Below, in pieces: positions 1-6,067 of a DNA stretch of 6,847 bases (positions are counted from its first letter, which is position 1; the number at the start of each line of letters is the position of its first letter). The translations under genes were made by a program, and so were the position numbers. This DNA comes from JALZHR01 sp036389695 (lineage in GTDB: Bacteria > Acidobacteriota > Blastocatellia > Pyrinomonadales > Pyrinomonadaceae), in the NCBI GenBank assembly GCA_036389695.1, contig DASVWG010000347.1:1-6847 (forward strand). The letters are read 5' to 3'. The notes under the pieces are model-generated. The model did not search any database. It saw only the letters and a program-made list of their open reading frames with translations, and was not told the DNA's origin.

Positions 1-507
1 GCCGAAAGCTTTTCTGCCGGTCACGAAAACGTCGAAATGCGGCTCGGTGTTGACCAGAAAATACCGGTCGCGCTTGTAATGCACGAGCGCGAAAGTTTCC
101 GGGTCGTAAAACGCCGTGTCGCCGACTTTGTTTTCCGAGATGCGAAAATCGTGATGCAGAAAAACGCGGACGTCGCGCGCGGCGTCGCGCAGATTGCTGA
201 CGCGGACGCAGCGCAGAAAAATGTTTTCGTGGCTCGCCACCGTGTCGTGCGAAACGATTTCCAAGCCGAGTTTTTCGTTGATTAAATGAACGTCCGTGAC
301 GAGCGTTTCCGTCCGGTAACGCAGCCGGCGTTTCCAATCATTTGCGGAAATCCACGAAAACTCGCCGTCCGCCCAGACGCCGAAGCGAAACGGGTAGCCT
401 TCCGTATGATTTTCCTGCCCGACGTGCGGAAAATAAACGTCGCGGATTTGATATTTTTCGTCAAAAGTGACGAGCAAAGAGCCGTTGCCGACGGGAATAT
501 CGCGCAT
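1..507 (-). CDS. Glycoside hydrolase family 15 protein (glucoamylase/trehalase-like), N-terminal part, cut by window edge
   Basis: This reading frame runs open from an ATG at 505-507 to base 1, giving 169 residues and no stop. The N-terminus MRDIPVGNGSLLV, then YFPHVGQENH (residues 25-34), PFRFGVW (39-45), HHDFRIS (118-124), a DTAFYDPE stretch (130-137) and LVHYKRDRYF (141-150), is the pattern I know from the N-terminal beta-sandwich domain of bacterial and archaeal GH15 enzymes. These hydrolyse alpha-glucosidic bonds in starch-like polymers, oligosaccharides or, in some members, trehalose. The catalytic (alpha/alpha)6 barrel and its glutamates would lie beyond the left edge, so substrate cannot be judged. 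No signal peptide is visible, which fits a cytoplasmic enzyme. An in-frame TAA at 532-534 upstream, with no other ATG between, fixes the start. No clear Shine-Dalgarno is seen; an inverted repeat lies just before the ATG. Family call confident, substrate unknown. Confidence 0.87.
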   Translation of the reverse strand, partial: MRDIPVGNGSLLVTFDEKYQIRDVYFPHVGQENHTEGYPFRFGVWADGEFSWISANDWKRRLRYRTETLVTDVHLINEKLGLEIVSHDTVASHENIFLRCVRVSNLRDAARDVRVFLHHDFRISENKVGDTAFYDPETFALVHYKRDRYFLVNTEPHFDVFVTGRKAFG

Positions 508-509
508 AA

Positions 510-533
510 AATTACGAGAAAAAATTCGTAATT
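510..533 (-). promoter_or_regulatory. 8-bp inverted repeat in the leader of the GH15 gene
   Basis: AATTACGA (510-517) and TCGTAATT (526-533) are perfect inverse complements separated by 8 A/T-rich bases. The dyad ends 2 nt before the GH15 ATG, and a -10-like TAGAAT (read on the minus strand, 534-539) abuts its other end. It could be an operator for a dimeric repressor or a leader hairpin that covers the ribosome landing site. No good -35 box was found, so the promoter assignment is tentative. Confidence 0.35.
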
Positions 534-650
534 ATTCTACACGATTTTCGGGCGAAAGCATTGTTCGCCAAATGACGAAGCGCAAGCCGTCACGCCTGCG
601 CCTGAATTATTTGTTCAATTTAAACGAGCTATTTTCGCGCAAGGCGCGTC

Positions 651-1283
651 TTATTGTCTGCCGAAGTTGATGTCGCCGTTTGCCTGAAAGGCTTGCGGTC
701 CGCCGTTGCCGCCATCGTCCGGCTGCGGGGCAAAGACAGGCTGCGTCGCCAGGATGGCGACCGACAAGGAGCCGTTATTGAGCGGGAAGGCGCCGCCGCC
801 CGGAAACCACAGCGACGCCGCGTTATAAAGCACGTTGTCCTGCCACAGGGTCAGAGCCAGCGAGCTGTTTCCCGAGCGACCGTGCAGAATCGCTCGCGTG
901 AAAGTGCCTTGCAGCAGGATATTTCCCGTCGCATTGTCGAGTACCTGAAACGTCGACGGCACTCCGTTCGGGTCGGTTAAAACCAGATGCCAGATGCCGT
1001 TCGGACTCATCTGGTAAGTGGGACAGAGTCCGACCATCTGGCTGAAGACGACCGTCACGTTCGGATTAAAGCCGAAGCCGGCTTTGCTTCGGATAAAAGC
1101 GTTCTGGGTGCCGAGATTAAAGTTGCCGTTACAGCCGCCCGTGTAGAAAACGTTCGACGCGGACGTATTCGGTCCGACCGTGGCGATAGCCACTGACGCG
1201 CGGGCAATCGTTTGAGCGCCGACGATAAACATCAGCGATAGGGTTAAGTTAAGCAGTAAGCGTAGCGATTTCATTTTTTTCAT
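651..1283 (-). CDS. Secreted hypothetical protein (210 aa)
   Basis: I do not recognise a family. The ATG at 1281-1283 is chosen because AAAAGGA lies 7 nt upstream and because residues 1-32 then form a standard Sec signal peptide: lysines at 2, 3 and 5, a hydrophobic core at about 9-23, and an ARA or SVA cleavage site near residues 29-32. The open frame extends further upstream, but that part is the regulatory region and has no similar features. The mature part (about 180 residues) is rich in Asn, Gly, Phe and beta-strand-like alternation. It has only two cysteines, C51 and C87, which could form one disulfide, and a Gly/Pro/Asp/Asn-rich tail from about 182. The stretch IWHLVLTDPNG (97-107) suggests a beta-sandwich, but this is only an impression. 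No lipobox, sortase or PEP-CTERM motif is present. It is transcribed divergently from the wHTH-TPR regulator, a possible controller. Confidence 0.72.
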   Translation of the reverse strand: MKKMKSLRLLLNLTLSLMFIVGAQTIARASVAIATVGPNTSASNVFYTGGCNGNFNLGTQNAFIRSKAGFGFNPNVTVVFSQMVGLCPTYQMSPNGIWHLVLTDPNGVPSTFQVLDNATGNILLQGTFTRAILHGRSGNSSLALTLWQDNVLYNAASLWFPGGGAFPLNNGSLSVAILATQPVFAPQPDDGGNGGPQAFQANGDINFGRQ

Positions 1284-1374
1284 TTCTTTTTCCTTTTGAG
1301 TTTTTTTGTCATCGCGGCAAAAAGATTTGCTTCGATGCGTCAACAGTTTGAACTCTAAGACGAAAAAAAATCCT

Positions 1375-1401
1375 TTGGAAAAGCTTGGAAATTTGTTGGA
1401 A
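1375..1401 (+). promoter_or_regulatory. Three TTGGAA direct repeats, helically phased, before the wHTH regulator
   Basis: TTGGAA occurs at 1375-1380, 1385-1390 and 1396-1401, so copies start 10 and 11 bp apart, about one turn of DNA. Each is followed by AA or AT. The array lies in the 135-bp gap between two divergent genes, ending 17 nt before the regulator ATG at 1419. OmpR/PhoB-type winged helices, the fold encoded by the adjacent gene, bind tandem direct repeats with this spacing. An autoregulatory or divergent-promoter operator is therefore inferred, not shown. The position close to the start codon favours repression of the regulator gene. No convincing -35/-10 pair was found for either gene. 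Confidence 0.45.
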
Positions 1402-1418
1402 AAACATTTGATAACTCC

Positions 1419-3368
1419 ATGTCCCACAAAATCAAACACTTCTACGAATTCGGCGAGTTTCGGCTCGACGTCGAAAATGCGACTCTCTGGCGCGACGGCA
1501 AACTGGTGCAGATATTTCCGAAGGCGCTGGAAATTTTAGTTCTTCTGGTCGGGCGCGGCGGCGCCGTCGTTTCGCGTGAAGAATTGCTGGAAAAAGTCTG
1601 GCGCGACGCTTACGTTGAGGAAAGCAATATCACCTACACCGTTTCGCTGCTCCGCAAAACGCTCAACGAAAACGGCAAAAAGAATTTTATTCAAACCGTC
1701 CCGAAACGCGGCTACCGCTTCGTCGCCGACGTGCGCGAAGTCACGGAAGAAAACGAGAAAGCCCAAATCGCGGCTGCCGCTCCGCTTGATTTGCCTGCCG
1801 TCGATTCATCTCCAGTCGAACAACCTAATTCAATTGAACAACCGAAAACTCAAGAGCCGACGCCGCAAGCCGAGATTCGCTGGCATTTTATCGCCATAAT
1901 TCTGCTCAGCCTGCTGTTTACGACGAGCTTCGCCGTCTGGTGGAGCTTCGGCGACCGGAAAGGACTTTCGAGCGTGCCCGTGACGCAGAGAAATATTCGC
2001 ACCGTCGCCATTTTGCCGCTCAAAACGTTGACCGAAAACGAACACGGCAAAGCTTTGTCTTTAGGCTTGACGGATTCGCTGATTAGTCGTCTCGGCAGCC
2101 TGAATCATTTCGCCGTGCGCCCGCTCAATTCGGTCAAAGATTATGCGGAAGCCGGCAAAAATCCGCTCGAATTCGGCGCGGAGTTAAAGGTTGACGCCGT
2201 TTTGGAAGGCACTCTGCAAATAGCCGAAAATCGCCTGCGCGTCAACGTCCGTTTGTGGGACGTGCGCGACGGCGCGCAGCTCTGGCAAGGCTCGTTTGAC
2301 GAAACCGAATCGGATTTTTTCAATCTCCTGGACGGGATTTCGACCAAAGTCACGCGGTCGCTCGTTTCCAGTCTGATTGAAAATGACCGAAGGCTTTTGC
2401 GCAAGCGCGACACGGAAAACCGTGAAGCCTTTCAGGCATACTGGCGCGGGCAATATTTTCTGGAGAAAAGAAATCCCGAAAAGGCTCTTGCCGAATTTCG
2501 GCAGGCGATAAATCTCGACCCGAATTATGCTCTGGCTTACACCGGCTTAGCCGACGCATATATCTGGCAGGCGAGCTTTACGAGCGACGCCGACGACGCG
2601 CTTTACGAGCAAGCCAAAACCGCGACCGGCAAAGCGCTGGAATTAGACCCGAATCTCGCCGACGCGCACAGCTCGCTGGCGCGGATTAAATATTTATACG
2701 ACTGGGACTGGGCGAGCGCCGAAGCATCTTTCCGGCGGGCGCTTGAGCTTAATCCGAACAGCAGCAACGCGCATCAATACTACGCGCGCCTGCTTACTAC
2801 TTTGGGGCGCTACGACGAAGCGCTCGGCGAAATCTATAAAGCGCGCGAGCTCGACCCGCGCTCATCGGATTTGGGCATTCCGCTCGCCGCCATTCTGGAG
2901 AAACAAGGTAAATTCGACGAGGCGCTGAAAATCGCCGAATCGACGCTGGAAATGGATAAGGATTCGGGATTTGCCCGCCGCGTCGCCGGTAAAATGTATC
3001 TGCTCAAGGGCGATTACGCGAAAGTTATCGAAATGGGCAATAAGCTTTTTCCGAACCGCGAAAAAACCGATTTCGCGTGGACTTCGATGCTGGCGACCGC
3101 TTACGGGAAAAACGCGCAGCCGGACGAAGCGACCGTAATGCGCAGTCATCTGCAAAAAATGGCGCTGACCGACCCGAAATCGCTTTATTTTCTGGCGATG
3201 CACGACGCCGAAACGGGACGCCCGGAAGAAGCTCTCGACGCTTTGGGAAAATGTCTGGAAATGCGCGAAGAACGAATGATTTGGACAAAAGACGAGCCGC
3301 GTTTCGCCAATTTGAAGGAAGACGCGAGATTTCAGGAAATCCTGCGAAAAATGAATCTCGCCGATTAG
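1419..3368 (+). CDS. CadC/ToxR-like transmembrane transcriptional regulator with wHTH, FlgO-like and TPR domains
   Basis: This 649-residue protein has four parts. Residues 6-104 are an OmpR/CadC-type winged helix: FGEFRLD at 11-17, LWRDGKLVQIFPKALEIL at 23-40, the REELLEKVW helix at 53-61, the recognition-helix stretch NITYTVSLLRKTL at 70-82, and the wing signature TVPKRGYRF at 93-101. A Pro/Gln-rich linker (120-152) leads to one membrane segment at 156-175. Residues 194-320 resemble the FlgO/TolB-N-like domain common in this architecture (TVAILPL, GLTDSLISRL, VDAVLEGTL, LWDVRDGAQLW). Residues 337-620 carry tetratricopeptide repeats (EKALAEFRQAINLDPNY, YDEALGEIYKARELDP, FDEALKIAESTLEMD). The expected topology is a cytoplasmic DNA-binding head and a periplasmic sensing or protein-binding tail. 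The ATG at 1419 begins just before the wHTH; its Shine-Dalgarno is weak. The signal sensed is unknown; the divergent secreted protein and its own promoter are candidate targets. Confidence 0.9.
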   Translation: MSHKIKHFYEFGEFRLDVENATLWRDGKLVQIFPKALEILVLLVGRGGAVVSREELLEKVWRDAYVEESNITYTVSLLRKTLNENGKKNFIQTVPKRGYRFVADVREVTEENEKAQIAAAAPLDLPAVDSSPVEQPNSIEQPKTQEPTPQAEIRWHFIAIILLSLLFTTSFAVWWSFGDRKGLSSVPVTQRNIRTVAILPLKTLTENEHGKALSLGLTDSLISRLGSLNHFAVRPLNSVKDYAEAGKNPLEFGAELKVDAVLEGTLQIAENRLRVNVRLWDVRDGAQLWQGSFDETESDFFNLLDGISTKVTRSLVSSLIENDRRLLRKRDTENREAFQAYWRGQYFLEKRNPEKALAEFRQAINLDPNYALAYTGLADAYIWQASFTSDADDALYEQAKTATGKALELDPNLADAHSSLARIKYLYDWDWASAEASFRRALELNPNSSNAHQYYARLLTTLGRYDEALGEIYKARELDPRSSDLGIPLAAILEKQGKFDEALKIAESTLEMDKDSGFARRVAGKMYLLKGDYAKVIEMGNKLFPNREKTDFAWTSMLATAYGKNAQPDEATVMRSHLQKMALTDPKSLYFLAMHDAETGRPEEALDALGKCLEMREERMIWTKDEPRFANLKEDARFQEILRKMNLAD

Positions 3369-3384
3369 CTTTTCAACGCCGAAC

Positions 3385-3429
3385 AAAAAAATCGAATCAT
3401 AATTTAGCTAGCAGATTCGAAGCTTTTTT
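3385..3429. terminator. Putative bidirectional terminator between convergent genes
   Basis: TCGAATC (3392-3398) and GATTCGA (3414-3420) form a 7-bp stem with a 15-nt loop. Seven A's (3385-3391) precede it and six T's (3424-3429) follow after AGC, so each strand ends the hairpin with a U-tract: directly adjacent for the minus-strand Nudix gene, 3 nt later for the plus-strand regulator. The stem includes the last Nudix codons and its stop. The stem is short and only 3 of 7 pairs are G-C, so efficiency may be modest. Confidence 0.42.
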
Positions 3430-3867
3430 GACCACTTCTTTCTCGCTTTTAAAAGCCAGCATTTCGATTGCTTCATCGACCTTTACCCAGCGCGCCTCAC
3501 TGATTTCGTGGTCGTGATTTTCGACCTCGCCGCGCAGGTATTTCAGCAAATAAAAATAGACGAATTTGTGAAAGCGGACGCGCTCGGCTCTATGAAAACC
3601 GACATACCAGTATTCGACTTTTTCAATCAATTCCAGCAGCTCGGTTTCCACTCCGGCTTCTTCGCGCACTTCGCGGACGGCGGCGATTTCCGGCGTCTCG
3701 CCCGCATCGATAATGCCTTTCGGCAATTGCCAGCGACGGCTCGGATTGACCGCGACGATTGCCACTTCCGTTTCCGCGCCGGTTCGGCGAAAGGCGACGC
3801 CGCCCGCCGAGATTTGTTCGACAATCGGGAATTTGGGTTTCGGTTTTTCGGCGTCTGAGTCTTTCAA
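3397..3867 (-). CDS. Nudix hydrolase
   Basis: The 156-residue protein contains a perfect Nudix box (G-x5-E-x7-REUxEExGU) at residues 51-73, beginning GIIDAGE and ending REVREEAGV; these glutamates bind the Mg2+ ions that drive hydrolysis of nucleoside diphosphates linked to another moiety. WQLPKG (46-51) precedes the box and the strand AGGVAFRR (21-28) opens the fold. The overall look recalls MutT/Ap4A-hydrolase-type members, but the substrate cannot be read from sequence. The length is typical of a single-domain enzyme. The first codon is TTG (3865-3867), 1 nt after the stop of the upstream thioredoxin gene; no in-frame ATG or GTG is available before the conserved domain. A GAGG lies 15 nt upstream, too far for a standard ribosome site from TTG, so translation probably depends on coupling to the upstream gene. 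A rare ATT start 6 nt earlier, spaced better from GAGG, is an alternative. Confidence 0.9.
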   Translation of the reverse strand: MKDSDAEKPKPKFPIVEQISAGGVAFRRTGAETEVAIVAVNPSRRWQLPKGIIDAGETPEIAAVREVREEAGVETELLELIEKVEYWYVGFHRAERVRFHKFVYFYLLKYLRGEVENHDHEISEARWVKVDEAIEMLAFKSEKEVVKKASNLLAKL

Positions 3868-3868
3868 A

Positions 3869-4435
3869 TTAATTTCTGATTGCCTCTTCGATTGCCGCGT
3901 CCAGCTCGGCTTTTTTTTCCGTGTCGAAGCCGACGATTTTCCTGATTAATTTCCCGTCGCGCCCGAAAACGAAAGTTTGCGGAATCGCGGAATCGCCGCC
4001 GAAGAGCGCGTTGGTTAAACCGTCTTCGGGATAGGCGAGCGTGTAATTCATCTGTAATTTTTCGACAAACGCGGAAACTTTCGGACGGTCTTCGTCGCCG
4101 CCGACGTGAAGCCCGACGACCTCAAAATTCTGCGCTTTGTATTTTTCCTGTAACTGGACGAGATGCGGAATTTCTTCCAGACACGGCGGGCAATACGTCG
4201 CCCAGAAATCCAGCACCGTGACTTTGCCTTTCATCTCGCCGAGCTTTATCTGCTGATAGTCAAAAGTCTGCCAGCCGAGGTTTTCGATGGCTTTCGCGGG
4301 CGGCACGGGCAGATTCGTCTGCGGCACGCCGTTGACGGAAACCGGACGATTTGAAACGTAAACCGGCGCCGCCGACGGACGACACGCCGCGAGCAGCAAG
4401 GCGAAAGGCAAAAGACAAAAGGCAAAAAATCTCAT
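3869..4435 (-). CDS. TlpA/ResA-like thioredoxin-fold lipoprotein (thiol-disulfide oxidoreductase)
   Basis: From the ATG at 4433-4435 the protein has 188 residues. Residues 1-18 are a lipoprotein signal, hydrophobic and ending in the lipobox LLAAC with C18 as the lipid-carrying cysteine. The thioredoxin fold follows from about residue 50: VLDFWATYCPPCLEEIPHL has the redox pair C82/C85 in a CPPC motif, LHVGGDEDRP follows the second strand, and AIPQTFVFGRDG (about 150-161) carries the cis-proline before the last strands. Such proteins reduce or shuffle disulfides outside the cytoplasmic membrane, often for cytochrome c maturation or oxidative-stress repair; no cytochrome genes are visible here to choose between roles. 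GTG codons at 4438 and 4471 are possible earlier starts but would spoil the signal peptide and have no better ribosome site. It is the first gene of a two-gene unit with the Nudix hydrolase 1 nt downstream. Confidence 0.88.
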   Translation of the reverse strand: MRFFAFCLLPFALLLAACRPSAAPVYVSNRPVSVNGVPQTNLPVPPAKAIENLGWQTFDYQQIKLGEMKGKVTVLDFWATYCPPCLEEIPHLVQLQEKYKAQNFEVVGLHVGGDEDRPKVSAFVEKLQMNYTLAYPEDGLTNALFGGDSAIPQTFVFGRDGKLIRKIVGFDTEKKAELDAAIEEAIRN

Positions 4436-4506
4436 CACTTGAAATTTTACACAAAAAGCCGCGCGGAACACAGAGGTCTCAAAGAAAATGAGATTTGTTT
4501 GCAGCG

Positions 4507-4598
4507 AAAATTATCAATTGTAAATTATCAATTATAAATTGATTGGCAGTTTCTCCGGTCAATCAATTTATAATTAACAATTTACAATTGATAATTTT
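4507..4598. repeat. AT-rich 39-bp inverted repeat (MITE-like or extruding hairpin)
   Basis: The arms 4507-4545 and 4560-4598 are inverse complements at 37 of 39 positions; the mismatches fall in one 3-base spot near the middle. The 14-base loop at 4546-4559 is the only G/C-containing part. The arms are built almost wholly of A and T, with recurring AATT-type units (TATCAATT, TAAATT), unlike the surrounding mixed or GC-rich coding DNA. The element fills most of the gap between the TlpA gene start and the P1 peptidase stop. There is no ORF, no clear target duplication and no GC-rich stem with a U-tract, so it resembles a small dispersed repeat more than a classical terminator. Confidence 0.8.
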
Positions 4599-4622
4599 CC
4601 TTCTTCCGCAAAGACGGAAATT

Positions 4623-5831
4623 CTATTTGATTTTGTTGTATTTGCGCAGAATTTTCAGCGTCGCGTCTATCGGCAGAGCCTCAATCGTCCGATTTTCCCT
4701 GCCTTTCACGGTCGTCGCGCGAAACAGCGAATTGTAAATCGCTTCTTCGGTCGCTTCGATAACGGCGAGAAAAAGCGGCGACATCGCGTCGTTCGACAAG
4801 ACCTTCAGCGAGCGCAGATTTTCATTCGGTTTAATGCGAACGTCAGGCGCGACGGAAAAAGCGATGGCATAATCGCCGCTGCCGTTGGTCATCGCCGAGC
4901 CGGTTCGCGCCAGACCGCTCATCGAGCGCGCCGCCAATCTTTTTAACTGCCGCGCGTCGACGGCAGCGTCCGTGGCGATGACGATAATTATCGAGCCGTC
5001 CGCCGCATCATTCGAATCCGTTTTATTTTCCGAAGTTTTTGAATTCGATTTATTTTCCTTTTCCAGCGCGTCCTTCAAAAAATATTTTCCGAGCTCCACG
5101 CCGACCGGCGCGCCGTCAATCGAAAGCACGCCGCCGAAATTCGTCTGGACGAGAACGCCGACTGTATAACCGCCCAGAGAAGCGGGCAAACGGCGCGAAG
5201 CCGTCCCGATGCCGCCTTTCCAGCCGAAGGCGACCGTTCCGGTGCCCGCGCCGATTGAGCCTTCTTCGACGCGCTCGGCTTGCGCGTTTTTGATTGCCGC
5301 GAAAACGTCTTCACGCGTCACGTGCCGCCCGCGAATGTCGTTTAAAAAACCGTCGTTCGTTTCCGCGACCAGCGGATTGATTGACTGCACCGTTTCATTG
5401 CCCGCCAGACCGAGCATATAATCGAGCAAAAAATCCGAGACGCGCGGCACGCTCAAAGTCGAGGTGAGCAGAATCGGCGTTTCGATTTCGCCGAGCTCGT
5501 TGACCTGCGTCGAGCCTGCAAGCTTGCCGAAACCGTTGCCGACAAAAACCGCGCCCGGAACTTTTTCCTGAAAGACGTTTCCGCCGTGCGGCAGGACGGC
5601 GGTCACGCCCGTGCGAATGTTTTCGCCGCGCATAATCGTCGTGTGCCCGACTTTCACGCCCGCGACATCCGTTATCGAATTTAAGGCTCCGGTGGGCAGA
5701 ATTCCGATTTTTAGTCCCGTTTCGCGGACGCGGGGGCGCGTGTTTTCAGTCATATTATTTTGGGCAAAAACGCCCGCGCCGAAAACGAAAACGAGCGCAA
5801 GGGCGATTGTCTGCTTGATTTTTAATTTCAC
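4623..5831 (-). CDS. Secreted P1-family (S58) aminopeptidase, DmpA/BapA-like
   Basis: The 402-residue precursor starts at a GTG (5829-5831) with AAAGGA 5 nt upstream. Residues 1-23 form a Sec signal ending VFA before Q24. Family landmarks are ITDVAGVKVGHTT (53-65), TGVTAVLPHGG (74-84), PGAVFVGNGFGKL (92-104), EIETPILLTSTLSVPRVSD (115-133), GAGTGTVAFGWKGGIGTASR (194-213) and GYTVGVLVQTNFG (221-233). These enzymes are N-terminal nucleophile hydrolases: the precursor cuts itself before a serine, giving alpha and beta chains. Here DGSIIIVIATDA places the cut at G279-S280, giving about 255 and 123 residues, close to DmpA (249+125). N231, S318 and D320 are likely counterparts of the DmpA/BapA active-site residues, by rough alignment. 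Substrates are N-terminal residues of small peptides or amides, including D- or beta-amino acids in some members; specificity is not readable. Its location should be periplasmic or extracellular. A hydrophilic Lys/Asn/Ser-rich segment (257-278) precedes the cut. Confidence 0.92.
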   Translation of the reverse strand: MKLKIKQTIALALVFVFGAGVFAQNNMTENTRPRVRETGLKIGILPTGALNSITDVAGVKVGHTTIMRGENIRTGVTAVLPHGGNVFQEKVPGAVFVGNGFGKLAGSTQVNELGEIETPILLTSTLSVPRVSDFLLDYMLGLAGNETVQSINPLVAETNDGFLNDIRGRHVTREDVFAAIKNAQAERVEEGSIGAGTGTVAFGWKGGIGTASRRLPASLGGYTVGVLVQTNFGGVLSIDGAPVGVELGKYFLKDALEKENKSNSKTSENKTDSNDAADGSIIIVIATDAAVDARQLKRLAARSMSGLARTGSAMTNGSGDYAIAFSVAPDVRIKPNENLRSLKVLSNDAMSPLFLAVIEATEEAIYNSLFRATTVKGRENRTIEALPIDATLKILRKYNKIK

Positions 5832-5900
5832 GGTTTTCCTTTGATTTTAAACTTCAATTTACTATTCTAATCACGCCGGCAGAAGCCGCGCGCTTAGCAA

Positions 5901-5996
5901 GTGTCAGTAGCCCGACCGTGAGGGAGGGCTTGCGTCTGTAGCGTAAAGACTCCAATCCGCAGCGAAAGCCCGCGCTCACGCTTGGGCTGCTGACAC
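5901..5996. repeat. GC-rich compound palindrome (REPIN-like repeat)
   Basis: The outer ends GTGTCAGTAGCCC (5901-5913) and GGGCTGCTGACAC (5984-5996) are inverse complements at 12 of 13 positions. The next 21 bases inward match at 16 of 21, leaving a 28-base centre (5935-5962). Each half also contains its own hairpin: AGCCC, 12 bases, GGGCT at 5909-5930 and again at 5967-5988. Two inverted small palindromes forming a larger one is the architecture of REP doublets (REPINs), spread by RAYT transposases. No transposase is present here. A run of T's (6000-6007) follows the right end. The element occupies much of the 236-bp gap upstream of both the P1 peptidase and the NifU-like gene. Confidence 0.75.
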
Positions 5997-6067
5997 CTGT
6001 TTTTTTATTTTAGATTAGAAGCTTTTCGCGCGCATTTCCAATCGCGGGCGGTTTGGTTTTTTATCCG

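Noticed and set aside
37..531. Plus-strand open frames at 37-285 and 286-531
   Set aside because: They are shadows of the GH15 gene, whose minus-strand translation matches family landmarks throughout.
636..648. CGCGC-AAG-GCGCG hairpin 2 nt beyond the secreted protein stop, considered as its terminator
   Set aside because: On the minus strand it is followed by AAAATAG, not a U-tract, and the 5-bp stem is short; it could still slow transcription but cannot be called a terminator.
654..1196. Two plus-strand open frames (654-980 and 987-1196) opposite the secreted protein gene
   Set aside because: Arg-rich, low-complexity translations without a family; the minus frame has a clear signal peptide and ribosome site instead.
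1284..1418. TTGACG (minus strand, near 1338-1343) considered as a -35 box for the secreted protein gene
   Set aside because: No acceptable -10 hexamer lies 16-18 bp downstream, so a promoter could not be supported.
2862..3386. 174-codon open frame on the minus strand inside the regulator gene
   Set aside because: It lies wholly opposite the TPR coding region, has no recognisable domain, and such long antisense frames are usual in GC-rich genes.
3508..3858. 116-codon plus-strand open frame opposite the Nudix gene
   Set aside because: The minus frame carries a perfect Nudix box; the antisense translation resembles nothing.
4604..4619. TTCCG-N6-CGGAA hairpin just past the P1 peptidase stop, considered as its terminator
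   Set aside because: Only 5 bp and followed by GAAGGAAAA on the minus strand, with no T-run.
5860..5875. TAGAAT (minus strand) upstream of the P1 peptidase considered as a -10 box
   Set aside because: No -35-like hexamer at a usable distance; the same isolated hexamer also occurs before the GH15 gene, so it may be chance in an AT-rich leader.
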